Shown: one piece after another, positions 1-7,754 of the stretch
Layout: each line of letters opens with the position of its first letter
Position numbering within the stretch: position 1 is the stretch's first letter
Program-made: the position numbers and the translations under genes
Notes under the pieces: generated by a model
The model's database searches: none
The model's input: the letters and a program-made list of their open reading frames with translations, nothing else
Told to the model about the DNA's origin: nothing
Origin: Leptolyngbya sp. O-77
GTDB taxonomy: Bacteria > Cyanobacteriota > Cyanobacteriia > Elainellales > Elainellaceae
Assembly: GCF_001548395.1 (NCBI RefSeq)
Contig: NZ_AP017367.1
Span: 2,827,001 to 2,891,000, forward strand
Direction of reading: 5' to 3'
DNA: 64,000 nucleotides

Positions 1-288
1 GTGAAAGCGGGTCGCGTGACCCTGGTAGGCTACATTCGCGCCGGAAGCGCCCGCTTCACGATCATGATTCGCGGCGACGTGTCGGAAGTGAAGCAAGCGA
101 TGGACGCGGGCATCGAGGCCGCGCAAAACACCCCCGGCGGCACGCTGGAAACCTGGGTGATTATCCCTCGCCCCCACGAAAACGTGGAAGTGGTACTGCC
201 CATCGCCTTTACGCCCGAAGTCGAGCAGTTCCAAGATTCGGCTGGCATTCCTCGGCTACCCGCCCGTGGCAACGGCGCAGGTCAGTAA
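1..288 (+). CDS. ccmK4: Carboxysome shell protein CcmK4, C-terminal part (cut by window edge)
   Basis: This is the last 95 codons of a bacterial-microcompartment (BMC) domain protein; the true start lies to the left of the window and the GTG at position 1 is probably an internal Val codon. The stretches KAGRVTLVGYIRAGSARF and WVIIPRPHENVEVVLPI are the conserved pore-side and C-terminal parts of the CcmK hexamer fold, and the IRAGSARF variant is the one I know from CcmK4 rather than CcmK1/K2 or K3. CcmK4 is a minor shell hexamer of the beta-carboxysome thought to tune metabolite passage. Its stop is only 9 bp before thrB on the same strand, so the two are probably co-transcribed. An expected ccmK3 partner would lie outside the window. 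Confidence 0.85.
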   Translation: MKAGRVTLVGYIRAGSARFTIMIRGDVSEVKQAMDAGIEAAQNTPGGTLETWVIIPRPHENVEVVLPIAFTPEVEQFQDSAGIPRLPARGNGAGQ

Positions 289-297
289 ATCCGCGTT

Positions 298-1224
298 ATG
301 CCCCTACCCGACCACGTTACGGTTTCTGTGCCCGCTACAACTACGAACATCGGGCCAGGTTTTGACTGCTTGGGCGCGGCGCTGTCGCTGAGAAACCACT
401 TCACCTTTACGCGACTGGAAAGCAGCATCGAGCCTGTCCAAATTTTGGTTAGCGGGCTGGAGGCAGAGCGCGTCAAAACCAACGAAACCAACCTGGCCTA
501 TCAGGCCTTTTCCAAGCTGTTTCATTATCTAAAGCAGCCGCCTCCGCTGATTCGGCTGGATATTCGCCTGGGTGTGCCGCTGGCGCGGGGTTTGGGCAGT
601 TCTGCGACGGCAATTGTGGGCGGTCTAGTGGGGGCGAATGTGCTGGCCGGGTCGCCCTTGAGCGAAGCAGAACTGGTGGCGATCGCCGTGGAGATGGAAG
701 GACATCCCGACAACGTGGTGCCCGCCATGCTGGGCGGCTGTCGGCTGGCGGCAACAGATCTGAACGGAGAATGGGCGATCGCCCCAGTTACCTGGCATTC
801 TGACATTGTGCCCGTTGTCGCCATTCCCGATTTTGAACTCTCCACTGCCGAGGCCCGCCGCGTCCTGCCTACGGAATACAGCCGTGCCGATGCGGTGTTT
901 AACATGGGGCATCTGGGGCTGCTGCTGCGCGGACTGGAAACCGCCAACCCCGAATGGCTCCGGGCCGCGCTGCAAGACCGTATTCACCAACCCTATCGGC
1001 GATCGCTCATCCCTGGCTATGAGCAGGTCGAAGCGGCGGCCAGTTCTGCTGGAGCCTATGGATTGGTGATCAGCGGCGCAGGCCCAACCTTGCTGGCTCT
1101 GGCTCATCCCGACGTTGCGCCAATCGTCACCGAGGCAATGAAATCCGCCTGGGAAGATCAGGGCTTCTCGGTTCACGCTCAGGCGCTCCACCTCGACCCC
1201 ACGGGCGTTTCCCTTCATCACTAA
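298..1224 (+). CDS. thrB: Homoserine kinase
   Basis: A 308-residue GHMP-family kinase that phosphorylates L-homoserine with ATP, the step before threonine synthase in threonine synthesis; cytosolic. The N-terminal motif PATTTNIGPGFDCLG (about residues 12-26), the ATP-binding glycine-rich loop PLARGLGSSATAIVGG (94-109) and a C-terminal SGAGPTLLAL segment are the three GHMP motifs. Length is normal for bacterial ThrB. The ATG at 298 follows the ccmK4 stop by 9 bp, with only a weak AGGT ribosome site, which suggests translational coupling. It converges with the DM13 lipoprotein gene, with 9 bp between the two stops. Confidence 0.93.
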   Translation: MPLPDHVTVSVPATTTNIGPGFDCLGAALSLRNHFTFTRLESSIEPVQILVSGLEAERVKTNETNLAYQAFSKLFHYLKQPPPLIRLDIRLGVPLARGLGSSATAIVGGLVGANVLAGSPLSEAELVAIAVEMEGHPDNVVPAMLGGCRLAATDLNGEWAIAPVTWHSDIVPVVAIPDFELSTAEARRVLPTEYSRADAVFNMGHLGLLLRGLETANPEWLRAALQDRIHQPYRRSLIPGYEQVEAAASSAGAYGLVISGAGPTLLALAHPDVAPIVTEAMKSAWEDQGFSVHAQALHLDPTGVSLHH

Positions 1225-1233
1225 ACCCAGTGC

Positions 1234-1761
1234 TTAGGAAAGCCCTGCCGCGCCAAACGTAGCGTTGAATTGCCGACACCACACCGCAGTCGAATTAAAG
1301 TCGTCTAGATTCACCCCATCAGGAATCAAGTAGCGCTGCGTTCCTTGGGTTTGTTGCAGTTCTGCCAGCACCACATAATCGCCCTCGCGAATTGCATACG
1401 CAGGCGGTGTGGTGGAGCCAATCACATCTGCGCTGCGATGCAAAATCACGGTCAGATCCGGGCCGCTGTCGGTGCGGAAGTCGCTGCCAAATTCGAGAAA
1501 CCGCTGCCCATTTTCCATCACGATGCGGGCTGTACCTTGCGTCGGATGTTCGCCGCTGACAAAGGTTCCAGACTTCAAAACGCTTGGATTCGCCGCCACG
1601 GTAGTTGGGGATTCTGCCAGAGAGGCCCCGGGCGAAGGGGCAACTGCCTCCGGGGTCGCAGCCGCAGTCGGTTCAGCAGGCGACGGTTCTACCGAAACTT
1701 GCGAGGCACAGCCAATGACAGCCAGCGCAACCAGCCCCAAAGAAGCTCGGTACAGGTTCAT
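1234..1761 (-). CDS. DM13-domain lipoprotein
   Basis: A 175-residue predicted lipoprotein. A short hydrophobic signal ends in a lipobox (VIGC, residues 15-18), giving Cys18 as the likely lipidated residue. A Pro/Ala/Thr-rich linker (about 20-60) is followed by a DM13 domain (about 65-175) with the typical LKSGTFVSGEHPTQGTARI start, SGPDLTVILHRS centre, and a YLIPDGVNLDDFNSTAVWC end carrying the conserved late Cys. DM13 domains are suspected of redox or electron-transfer roles in extracytoplasmic proteins, but the function is not established. A strong AGGAGGA ribosome site lies about 6 bp before the ATG. It is a single gene on its strand. Confidence 0.85.
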   Translation of the reverse strand: MNLYRASLGLVALAVIGCASQVSVEPSPAEPTAAATPEAVAPSPGASLAESPTTVAANPSVLKSGTFVSGEHPTQGTARIVMENGQRFLEFGSDFRTDSGPDLTVILHRSADVIGSTTPPAYAIREGDYVVLAELQQTQGTQRYLIPDGVNLDDFNSTAVWCRQFNATFGAAGLS

Positions 1762-2214
1762 CCACGTTCCTCCTAGAATTGCTCAGCAAACCTCTCTTAA
1801 CGAGGTTTCGCTTCTATACTGACAGGCAATTCCGGTTGAAATCTGATAACCAGATGAGAATTACCAAAGTAAAGCGAACCAGCAGCCATACTTTGCGCGA
1901 GGAAACATCGAAAATTCTTACAACTGCACCGGGCGATCGGCTCGAAACTTTTGGTTCTTTATGTAGTCCAAAGTTCTATGTTTTGGACGCGGCGGCGTAT
2001 TTGGATGCGGCGGCGTAACAGAGCAAGAAGTCAAAAAATTACGGCAAAAAAAAGAGACCATAACGGTCTCGTTTACCTCAGTGGAGTCTTTAACTCGGAA
2101 ACCAAAAGTCTGATGTGCTGGCGGGCAATGGGGTTAAAACCAAGTCAATAGCCTCACTGCCATAGCGATTTCCATAGCCAAAATCAAGAAGCTAGCCCAG
2201 AAGGGCGATCGCCT
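1762..2214. other. Non-coding spacer between the DM13 gene and apcC
   Basis: No supported gene. It holds the DM13 promoter region on one side and, on the other, the apc terminator at 2046-2070. Near 1984-2018 a 14-bp direct repeat (GGAYGCGGCGGCGT) occurs twice. A dyad GCTAGCC/GGCTAGC (2191-2197 and 2218-2224) straddles the apcC stop codon and encloses a HIP1 site. Confidence 0.6.
2046..2070 (-). terminator. Intrinsic terminator of the apcABC operon
   Basis: Read on the minus strand: a perfect 6-bp stem GAGACC/GGTCTC with a 5-nt loop, followed by eight T residues (A-run 2046-2053 on the plus strand). It lies about 145 bp beyond the apcC stop and is oriented to end apc transcription. Confidence 0.8.
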
Positions 2215-2418
2215 CTAGGCTAGCCCAGTATTTGAGCCAGGCTTACCCGTTGCCAGCTCAACCTTCACAATCTTGCCGCCCATTTTTTGAATGCGCTGCT
2301 GCTCCCGAAACCAGCTATCGTAGGGAACCAGCTTGGTGAAATAGGTATTTTGCAGTTCGCGCTGGGTGCGAATTCGGGTCTGGCTGGGAACGCAAGCCGT
2401 AATCTTGAACATCCGCAT
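2215..2418 (-). CDS. apcC: Allophycocyanin core linker LC7.8
   Basis: A 67-residue linker peptide of the CpcD/ApcC family that sits inside the allophycocyanin trimer at the ends of the phycobilisome core cylinders. It begins MRMFKITACVPSQTRIRT and ends KVELATGKPGSNTGLA, nearly the standard ApcC sequence. A longer in-frame reading up to 2532 exists, but the ATG at 2418 has an AGGAG site 8 bp upstream and gives the family length, so I place the start there. It is the third gene of apcA-apcB-apcC, separated from apcB by an unusually long 307-bp spacer holding an A/T-rich palindrome. Confidence 0.95.
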   Translation of the reverse strand: MRMFKITACVPSQTRIRTQRELQNTYFTKLVPYDSWFREQQRIQKMGGKIVKVELATGKPGSNTGLA

Positions 2419-2518
2419 GGGGTTACATCTCCTAACCGGAAAGAAGCAACGAAGTAATTTAGTCGCGCTAATCTTAGAGCGCCCGTCCTGCGTGAGTAGA
2501 ACGTTATCGAGAAAAACG

Positions 2519-2536
2519 TTGATTGATATCAATCAA
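2519..2536 (-). promoter_or_regulatory. 18-bp palindrome in the apcB-apcC spacer (possible attenuator or processing site)
   Basis: TTGATTGATATCAATCAA is a perfect palindrome 100 bp before the apcC start, preceded on the minus strand by a run of T. In other cyanobacteria apcAB and apcABC transcripts differ in abundance, so a partial terminator or processing site here would adjust linker supply. That role is inference; only the palindrome and the long spacer are seen. Confidence 0.4.
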
Positions 2537-2725
2537 AAAATTCTTAAATGCTGGGAGCCTAGTGTCAACTTCAAACCCTCGCAGCCGCTTTCTTCAAAAG
2601 AGCCTTCGATCGCCTGAAACCAACACCAGAACTCCCAGCCAAAAGTTACCAAGTTCAAAAGCGTAAACCGTGAAGCTCGAACCCTTTCAATTCAGACTTC
2701 CCGTTTCCACTTTCATCCTTTGGGA

Positions 2726-3211
2726 CTAGCTCAAGCCAGAGCAGATGTAGTCGAAGTACACGCCCATTTCCTTGCCAGCGTCAGCGCCCACCAGGCTGGC
2801 GGTCACTTCTTTCATGGCTTGGATTGCTTGCACCGTCGCAGCCACAGGCACACCCAGCGAATTGTAGGTTTCCTTCAGACCGTTGAGCACGCGCTCATCC
2901 AGGATGGAAGGATCGCCCGCCAGCATGGCATAGGTAGCATAGCGGAGGTAGTAGTCGAGGTCGCGGATGCAAGCTGCATAGCGACGGGTGGTGTACATGT
3001 TTCCGCCGGGACGGGTAATGTCCGAGTACAGCAGAGACTTGGCGACCGCTTCCTTCACGATGGCAGCAGCATTGGCGCTGATGGGTGGTGCGGCACGAAC
3101 GCGCAGTTCACCCGTGGAGAAGTAGCCTTTCAGCTTTTCCAAAGCAGCAGTATCCAGGTATTTGCCCTGAACGTCAGAAGAATTGATAACAGAAGTAATT
3201 GCGTCTTGCAT
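2726..3211 (-). CDS. apcB: Allophycocyanin beta subunit
   Basis: A 161-residue phycobiliprotein beta chain of the phycobilisome core. Cys81, in the context TRRYAACIRDLDYYLRY, is the phycocyanobilin attachment residue, and Asn71, in RPGGNMYTTRR, is the position known to be methylated in beta subunits. It pairs with ApcA to build the allophycocyanin trimers that pass energy from the rods to the reaction centres. An AAGGAAGCGAG ribosome site precedes the ATG. The gap to apcA is 60 bp, consistent with one operon. Confidence 0.97.
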   Translation of the reverse strand: MQDAITSVINSSDVQGKYLDTAALEKLKGYFSTGELRVRAAPPISANAAAIVKEAVAKSLLYSDITRPGGNMYTTRRYAACIRDLDYYLRYATYAMLAGDPSILDERVLNGLKETYNSLGVPVAATVQAIQAMKEVTASLVGADAGKEMGVYFDYICSGLS

Positions 3212-3271
3212 GGTCTCGCTTCCTTAAAAAGTGAATCTTGATGCATTCAGGCAACAGTTGAGGGAAGACCC

Positions 3272-3757
3272 CTACTGCATTGCGCCGATAACGTAGTCGA
3301 AGTAAGCGCCAGCTTCAGCCGCATCTTCGCCAGACATCATGGACGTTGCCACGTTCTTCATTGCGCGAACGCCTTCTGCCACTGCTTCGATAGGGGTGCC
3401 CAGAGACTTGTACATCTCACGCACGCCCACGATGCCGATTTCTTCGATGGGGGTAACGTCGCCTGCAACCACGCCGTAGGTCACCAAACGCAGGTAGTAG
3501 TCGAGGTCACGCAGGCAGGTAGCCGTCATTTCTTCACCGTAGGCATTGCCACCCGGAGAAACAACGTCGGGACGCTTTTGGAACAGTTGGTCACCCGCTT
3601 GCTTCACAATCCGCTCGCGAGAGTCGGTCAGCACTTGGGCAATCCGCAGACGCTTTTCACCAGAGGTGACAAAGCCTTTGATCCGGTCTAGTTCACCCGG
3701 GCTGAGATAGCGAGCCTCAGCATCGGCATTCACGATTGACTTCGTGACAATACTCAT
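3272..3757 (-). CDS. apcA: Allophycocyanin alpha subunit
   Basis: A 161-residue phycobiliprotein alpha chain, first gene of apcABC. The chromophore Cys81 sits in GEEMTATCLRDLDYYLRL, and the segments MSIVTKSIVNADAEARYLSP and YFDYVIGAMQ mark the ends of the family. A GGAGGA ribosome site lies 8 bp before the ATG. In many cyanobacteria the large core linker gene apcE is directly upstream; here that position is a 571-bp spacer and then the divergent guaB3, so apcE must be elsewhere. Confidence 0.97.
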   Translation of the reverse strand: MSIVTKSIVNADAEARYLSPGELDRIKGFVTSGEKRLRIAQVLTDSRERIVKQAGDQLFQKRPDVVSPGGNAYGEEMTATCLRDLDYYLRLVTYGVVAGDVTPIEEIGIVGVREMYKSLGTPIEAVAEGVRAMKNVATSMMSGEDAAEAGAYFDYVIGAMQ

Positions 3758-4328
3758 TGATGGATTCCTCCGAAAAGCAAAATGTAACCAGATGTGTCTA
3801 AACTGGCGTTCATGTCTGAACGACTGAGCCGCTAGCCAGGTAACCTCCAGAGCGTTTCACAGGAGAACCCATGAGAGAAACTCTGAGAAGGCTCGCTAAA
3901 CAAACTCAACTGAACTCATCAAATTCATACAGTTGAGCCTTTTGCGGACTGGCATAGTAACTTTCCATACTCTACCCCTAGTGCTACCCCTCCACACGAG
4001 TGTGACCAGAAGTATATAAGGGTTGAGGCTCAGCTACCTTCCGCAAACATTTTGCGGCATCAGGTTGTCATTCTTAGTTTTGTCGCAACATTTTGTAATC
4101 TTCTTCCTCAGGATTGACAGAAGTGCTGCCATTCTGCTGTTTAGGTCTTGCGTCATCGTTTGGTTAAATAGGCAACAGATCACGCCCAATTTTTGGTAGT
4201 CTAGTTCTTTATTGGGTTGAGAAAAGTAGCTTGCATTCTAGGTCGTGAGTGAATTCTTGCTTGCGTGACTTGGGATTGTAGTGCCTACCAATTTCAGCCT
4301 TGATGTTGGGTCAAGCAGAGGGTGAATA
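3758..4328. other. Divergent promoter region between apcA and guaB3
   Basis: A 571-bp spacer without a supported gene. It must carry the promoters of apcABC (minus) and guaB3 (plus). The long untranslated leader is typical of apc operons. I see no convincing NtcA site or other named operator. Confidence 0.6.
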
Positions 4329-5492
4329 GTGGACATCCAAATTGGTAAGGGTAAATCTGCCCGCAGAGCCTACGGTATCGATGAAATTGCGCTGGTTCCA
4401 GGTTCGCGCACGCTCGACCCATCTCTGGCCGATACCCGCTGGACGATTGGCGGCATTGAGCGAGAAATTCCGATTATTGCCAGCGCAATGGACGGCGTGG
4501 TGGATGTGCGGATGGCGGTGGCGCTTAGCGAACTGGGCGCATTGGGCGTACTGAACCTGGAGGGTGTACAGACGCGCTACGACGATCCAAACGCCGTCTT
4601 AGATCGAATTGCATCGGTGGAAAAGCACGAGTTTGTGCCGCTGATGCAGGAGCTGTATGCCGAGCCAATAAAACCGGAGCTAATTGAGCGACGGATTCAG
4701 GAAATTAAGCAGCAGGGTGGGATTGCGGCGGTAAGTGCAACTCCGGCGGGTGCGTCCAAGTTTGGGCAGACGGTGGCCAGGGCGGGCGCAGACCTGTTTT
4801 TTGTACAGGCAACGGTGGTGTCTACGGCGCATTTGTCGCCGGAGTCGGTCACGCCGCTGGATCTATCTGATTTTTGTCAGGAAATGCCGATTCCGGTGAT
4901 TTTGGGGAACTGCGTGACCTATGACGTGGCGCTGAACCTGATGAAGGCGGGCGCGTCGGGCGTGCTGGTCGGGATTGGGCCTGGCGCGGCTTGCACCTCT
5001 CGCGGTGTGCTGGGGGTGGGTGTGCCTCAGGCAACGGCGATCGCCGACTGTGCGGCTGCTCGCGACGATTATCATCATGAAACCGGAAACTATGTGCCAA
5101 TCATTGCCGATGGCGGACTGATTACAGGCGGTGACATCTGCAAATGCATTGCCTGCGGGGCCGATGGCGTGATGATTGGTTCGCCCTTTGCTCGTGCTGC
5201 CGAAGCGCCCGGACGCGGCTATCACTGGGGCATGGCAACGCCTAGTCCGGTGCTGCCTCGTGGCACTCGGATTCGCGTGGGGACGACGGGGACGCTGCGG
5301 GAGATCTTGCGCGGGCCGGCCAAGCTGGATGACGGCACGCATAATTTCTTGGGTGCGCTGCAAACCAGTATGGGCACGCTGGGTGCAAAAGATATTCGGG
5401 AGATGCAGCAGGTCGAGGTAATCATTGCGCCGTCGCTGCTCACAGAGGGCAAGGTCTATCAGAAGGCTCAACAGCTAGGTATGGGTAAATAA
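4329..5492 (+). CDS. guaB3: GuaB3-type IMP dehydrogenase
   Basis: A 387-residue member of the IMP dehydrogenase/GMP reductase family, a TIM barrel without the CBS pair found in classic GuaB. The catalytic loop GIGPGAACTSRGVLG (about 215-229) carries the nucleophile Cys222, and IIADGGLITGGDICK with GSPFARAAEAPG form the phosphate-binding and flap-side regions. In cyanobacteria this subfamily is understood to act as IMP dehydrogenase (IMP to XMP, NAD-dependent) in GTP synthesis. The start is GTG at 4329, giving the expected MDIQIGKGK N-terminus; the ribosome site (GAGGGTG) is weak. The Yfr1 RNA follows about 110 bp downstream. Confidence 0.9.
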   Translation: MDIQIGKGKSARRAYGIDEIALVPGSRTLDPSLADTRWTIGGIEREIPIIASAMDGVVDVRMAVALSELGALGVLNLEGVQTRYDDPNAVLDRIASVEKHEFVPLMQELYAEPIKPELIERRIQEIKQQGGIAAVSATPAGASKFGQTVARAGADLFFVQATVVSTAHLSPESVTPLDLSDFCQEMPIPVILGNCVTYDVALNLMKAGASGVLVGIGPGAACTSRGVLGVGVPQATAIADCAAARDDYHHETGNYVPIIADGGLITGGDICKCIACGADGVMIGSPFARAAEAPGRGYHWGMATPSPVLPRGTRIRVGTTGTLREILRGPAKLDDGTHNFLGALQTSMGTLGAKDIREMQQVEVIIAPSLLTEGKVYQKAQQLGMGK

Positions 5493-5588
5493 GCCGGGAT
5501 GGGTAGATAAACCTATTCGTCAAGTAACAATCTGATAAATTTTTCGCCTGGATGGGGCGATCGCCCCATAACCTCAAGTCTAGTCCTT

Positions 5589-5594
5589 TACAAT
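5589..5594 (+). promoter_or_regulatory. -10 box of the Yfr1 promoter
   Basis: TACAAT lies 6 bp before the predicted 5' end of Yfr1 at about 5601. No strong -35 box is evident. Confidence 0.55.
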
Positions 5595-5600
5595 AAGTGT

Positions 5601-5671
5601 AGCGGAGACGCATGTTTCCGTTCACTCCTCACACCACACTCCGCCTGAGCATCCGTGTTCAGGCGGTTCTT
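5601..5671 (+). ncRNA. yfr1: Yfr1 small regulatory RNA
   Basis: Three parts match the known architecture of this cyanobacterial riboregulator. There is a short 5' hairpin (CGGAGA/TTTCCG, 5603-5608 and 5615-5620). An unpaired stretch contains the hallmark ACTCCTCACAC (5624-5634). A 3' intrinsic terminator has a perfect 8-bp stem CCGCCTGA/TCAGGCGG (5641-5648 and 5659-5666) followed by TTCTTATT. Yfr1 pairs with target mRNAs, such as outer-membrane protein messages, through its CU-rich motif. Location beside a guaB-family gene is its usual position; the gene commonly found on the other side, trxA, is replaced here by groEL. The 5' end is inferred from the TACAAT box. Confidence 0.9.
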
Positions 5672-5835
5672 ATTGCGGGTTTTTCCCTATTTTGAGAGGA
5701 CTTTGGGCGATTTTTAAGACTATTTGAACTTGTTGAACTTGCACTGAGGGCGATCGCCCTCTTTCAGAAACGTTCAGAGATATTACTTTCAGAGACATTA
5801 CTGAGAGCAACCTGTTCCATACTCCATCAAAACTT

Positions 5836-5876
5836 AAAATCTCTGCCTGAGTCAAATTAAATCAAGCAGAGATTTT
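5836..5876 (-). terminator. Terminator of groEL (long dyad)
   Basis: A perfect 11-bp inverted repeat AAAATCTCTGC/GCAGAGATTTT (5836-5846 and 5866-5876) with a 19-nt loop, 46 bp beyond the groEL stop. The A/T outer ends give a T tract in either direction, so it may serve both strands. Confidence 0.75.
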
Positions 5877-5922
5877 TGCAGGATGGCAGGGTTTTAGTTC
5901 CCAATCTCAGGATTGTTACCTT

Positions 5923-7566
5923 CTACATCATGCCCATACCGCCCATACCGCCCATGCCGCCCATGTCGCCGCCGGGAGCAGGAGCCGCAGGTTCAGGCTT
6001 TTCAACCACCAGTGCTTCCGTCGTCAGCACCATCGCCGCTACCGAGGCCGCGTCCTGCAAGCCAGAGCGCACGACCTTGGCTGGGTCAAGAATACCCGCC
6101 GCGATCAGATCTTCGTAGGTATCGGTGAGCGCGTTGTAACCCTTGCCAAACTCCATCGCCCGCACTCGCTCCACCACGACCGAGCCTTCTACCCCAGCAT
6201 TGTCGGCAATCTGGCGCAGCGGGGCTTCCAGCGCTTTCATAATGATGTTGGCTCCGATTTGCTCCTCTGCCGAGAGCGTGTTTTTGAGATCCACCAGCTT
6301 TTTGCTCAGGTGCAGCAGCGTGGAACCGCCACCGGGCACAATGCCTTCCGCCAGCGCGGCTTTCGTCGCGTTCAGCGCGTCTTCGATCCGCAGCTTTTTG
6401 TCCTTCAGTTCCGTTTCGGTGGCTGCGCCGACCTTAATTACGGCCACACCGCCCGTCAGCTTGGCCAGGCGCTCTTGCAGTTTCTCGGAGTCGTATTCTG
6501 AATCCGTTTCGCTCAGCTCCTTGCGGATTTGAGCGATGCGCTTGTCCAGAGCCACCTTATCGGGGGCTTCGGCGACCAGGGTAGTGGTGTCTTTCGTAAT
6601 GGTGATCTTGCGGGCGTTGCCTAGCATTTCCAGCGTGGCGGTGTCCAGGCTGAGGCCAATTTCCTCGGCGATCATCTGGCCACCCGTCAGCACGGCGATG
6701 TCTTGCAGCACAGCTTTGCGGCGATCGCCAAAGCTCGGAGCCTTGACGGCAACCACATTCAGCACGCCGCGCAGACGGTTCACCACCAGCGTTGCCAGAG
6801 CTTCGCCTTCGATGTCTTCGGCAATGATTAGCAGCGGCTGTCCGGCCCGGGCAATCTTTTCTAGAATGGGCACCAGGTCAGCAATCGAGCCGATTTTCTG
6901 CGTGGTGATCAAAATGGCGACGTTCTCCATCTCGCAAATCATCCGCTCTGCGTCGGTGACAAAGTAGGGCGAGATGTAGCCGCGATCGAACTGCATCCCT
7001 TCCACAACTTCCAGTTCTGTGGTCAGAGACTTAGATTCCTCCACGGTGATCACGCCATCGCGTCCGACTTTTTCAACGGCTTCGGCAATAATCGCGCCAA
7101 CCTCTTCATCGCTGCCTGCGGACACGGTGGCCACCTGGGCGATCGCATTTCCCTCAATCGGCTTGGCGACTGCTTCAATCTCGTCTACCAGCTTGGCCAC
7201 GGCTTTTTCAATCCCGCGACGCAGGCTGATGGGATTTGTCCCAGCGGCGACGTTCTTCAGCCCTTCATGAATAATCGCCTGAGCCAGCACCGTTGCGGTG
7301 GTGGTGCCATCACCCGCCAGGTCTTTCGTCTTGGAGGCAACTTCGCGGATCAACTGCGCTCCGGTATTTTCTAGCGGATCTTCTAGCTCGATCTCTTTTG
7401 CAATCGTGATGCCGTCGTTGACAATCTGCGGCGCACCAAACTTTTTCTCTAGCAGCACGTTGCGTCCTTTAGGGCCGAGCGTCACGCGCACCGCATTGGC
7501 GATCGCATTCACGCCGCGCTCTAGCGCCTGGCGGGACTCTTCCTCAAACACAATGATCTTAGACAT
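5923..7566 (-). CDS. groEL2: Chaperonin GroEL (stand-alone copy)
   Basis: A 547-residue 60-kDa chaperonin. It starts MSKIIVFEEESRQALERGVN, carries the nucleotide-binding VTLGPKGRNVLLE and GDGTTTATVL segments, the apical domain, and ends in the Gly/Met repeat tail (GGMGGMGGMGMM). There is no groES beside it, which fits the second, monocistronic groEL of cyanobacteria; these copies are often the more divergent, stress-related form. The ATG at 7566 has only a weak site nearby; a GGAAGGAG lies about 20 bp upstream. A CIRCE-like dyad at 7600-7627 points to heat-shock control by HrcA. Confidence 0.95.
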   Translation of the reverse strand: MSKIIVFEEESRQALERGVNAIANAVRVTLGPKGRNVLLEKKFGAPQIVNDGITIAKEIELEDPLENTGAQLIREVASKTKDLAGDGTTTATVLAQAIIHEGLKNVAAGTNPISLRRGIEKAVAKLVDEIEAVAKPIEGNAIAQVATVSAGSDEEVGAIIAEAVEKVGRDGVITVEESKSLTTELEVVEGMQFDRGYISPYFVTDAERMICEMENVAILITTQKIGSIADLVPILEKIARAGQPLLIIAEDIEGEALATLVVNRLRGVLNVVAVKAPSFGDRRKAVLQDIAVLTGGQMIAEEIGLSLDTATLEMLGNARKITITKDTTTLVAEAPDKVALDKRIAQIRKELSETDSEYDSEKLQERLAKLTGGVAVIKVGAATETELKDKKLRIEDALNATKAALAEGIVPGGGSTLLHLSKKLVDLKNTLSAEEQIGANIIMKALEAPLRQIADNAGVEGSVVVERVRAMEFGKGYNALTDTYEDLIAAGILDPAKVVRSGLQDAASVAAMVLTTEALVVEKPEPAAPAPGGDMGGMGGMGGMGMM

Positions 7567-7599
7567 ACCTTTGTTTTCGTTAAGCGCTCCTTCCAGAAT

Positions 7600-7627
7600 T
7601 TAGCACTCTAATGGAGGAGATTGCTAA
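7600..7627 (-). promoter_or_regulatory. CIRCE-like operator of groEL
   Basis: TTAGCACTC (7600-7608) faces GATTGCTAA (7619-7627). The consensus CIRCE is TTAGCACTC-N9-GAGTGCTAA. Here one arm is perfect, the other has one mismatch, and the spacer is 10 rather than 9. It lies 34-61 bp before the groEL start, a suitable operator position for HrcA. Confidence 0.65.
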
Positions 7628-7754
7628 ATCTCGGCGGCGATCGCCCCTTGTAATCCTTCTCTGGCCAGACGGTAACCGACAACCCGCTTTGCTATGCTAG
7701 ATAGCTTGCCGTTTGCATTCATGCACCTTCGGATTGATTGGGAGGAGATTGCCT

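Noticed and set aside
2419..2532. Longer ApcC reading starting at 2532
   Set aside because: The extra 38 residues are not family-like, and the ATG at 2418 has a good ribosome site and gives the standard 67-residue length.
5554..5567. GGGGCGATCGCCCC palindrome after guaB3 as a terminator
   Set aside because: It is a HIP1-centred palindrome of the kind scattered through the window, without a loop or T tract.
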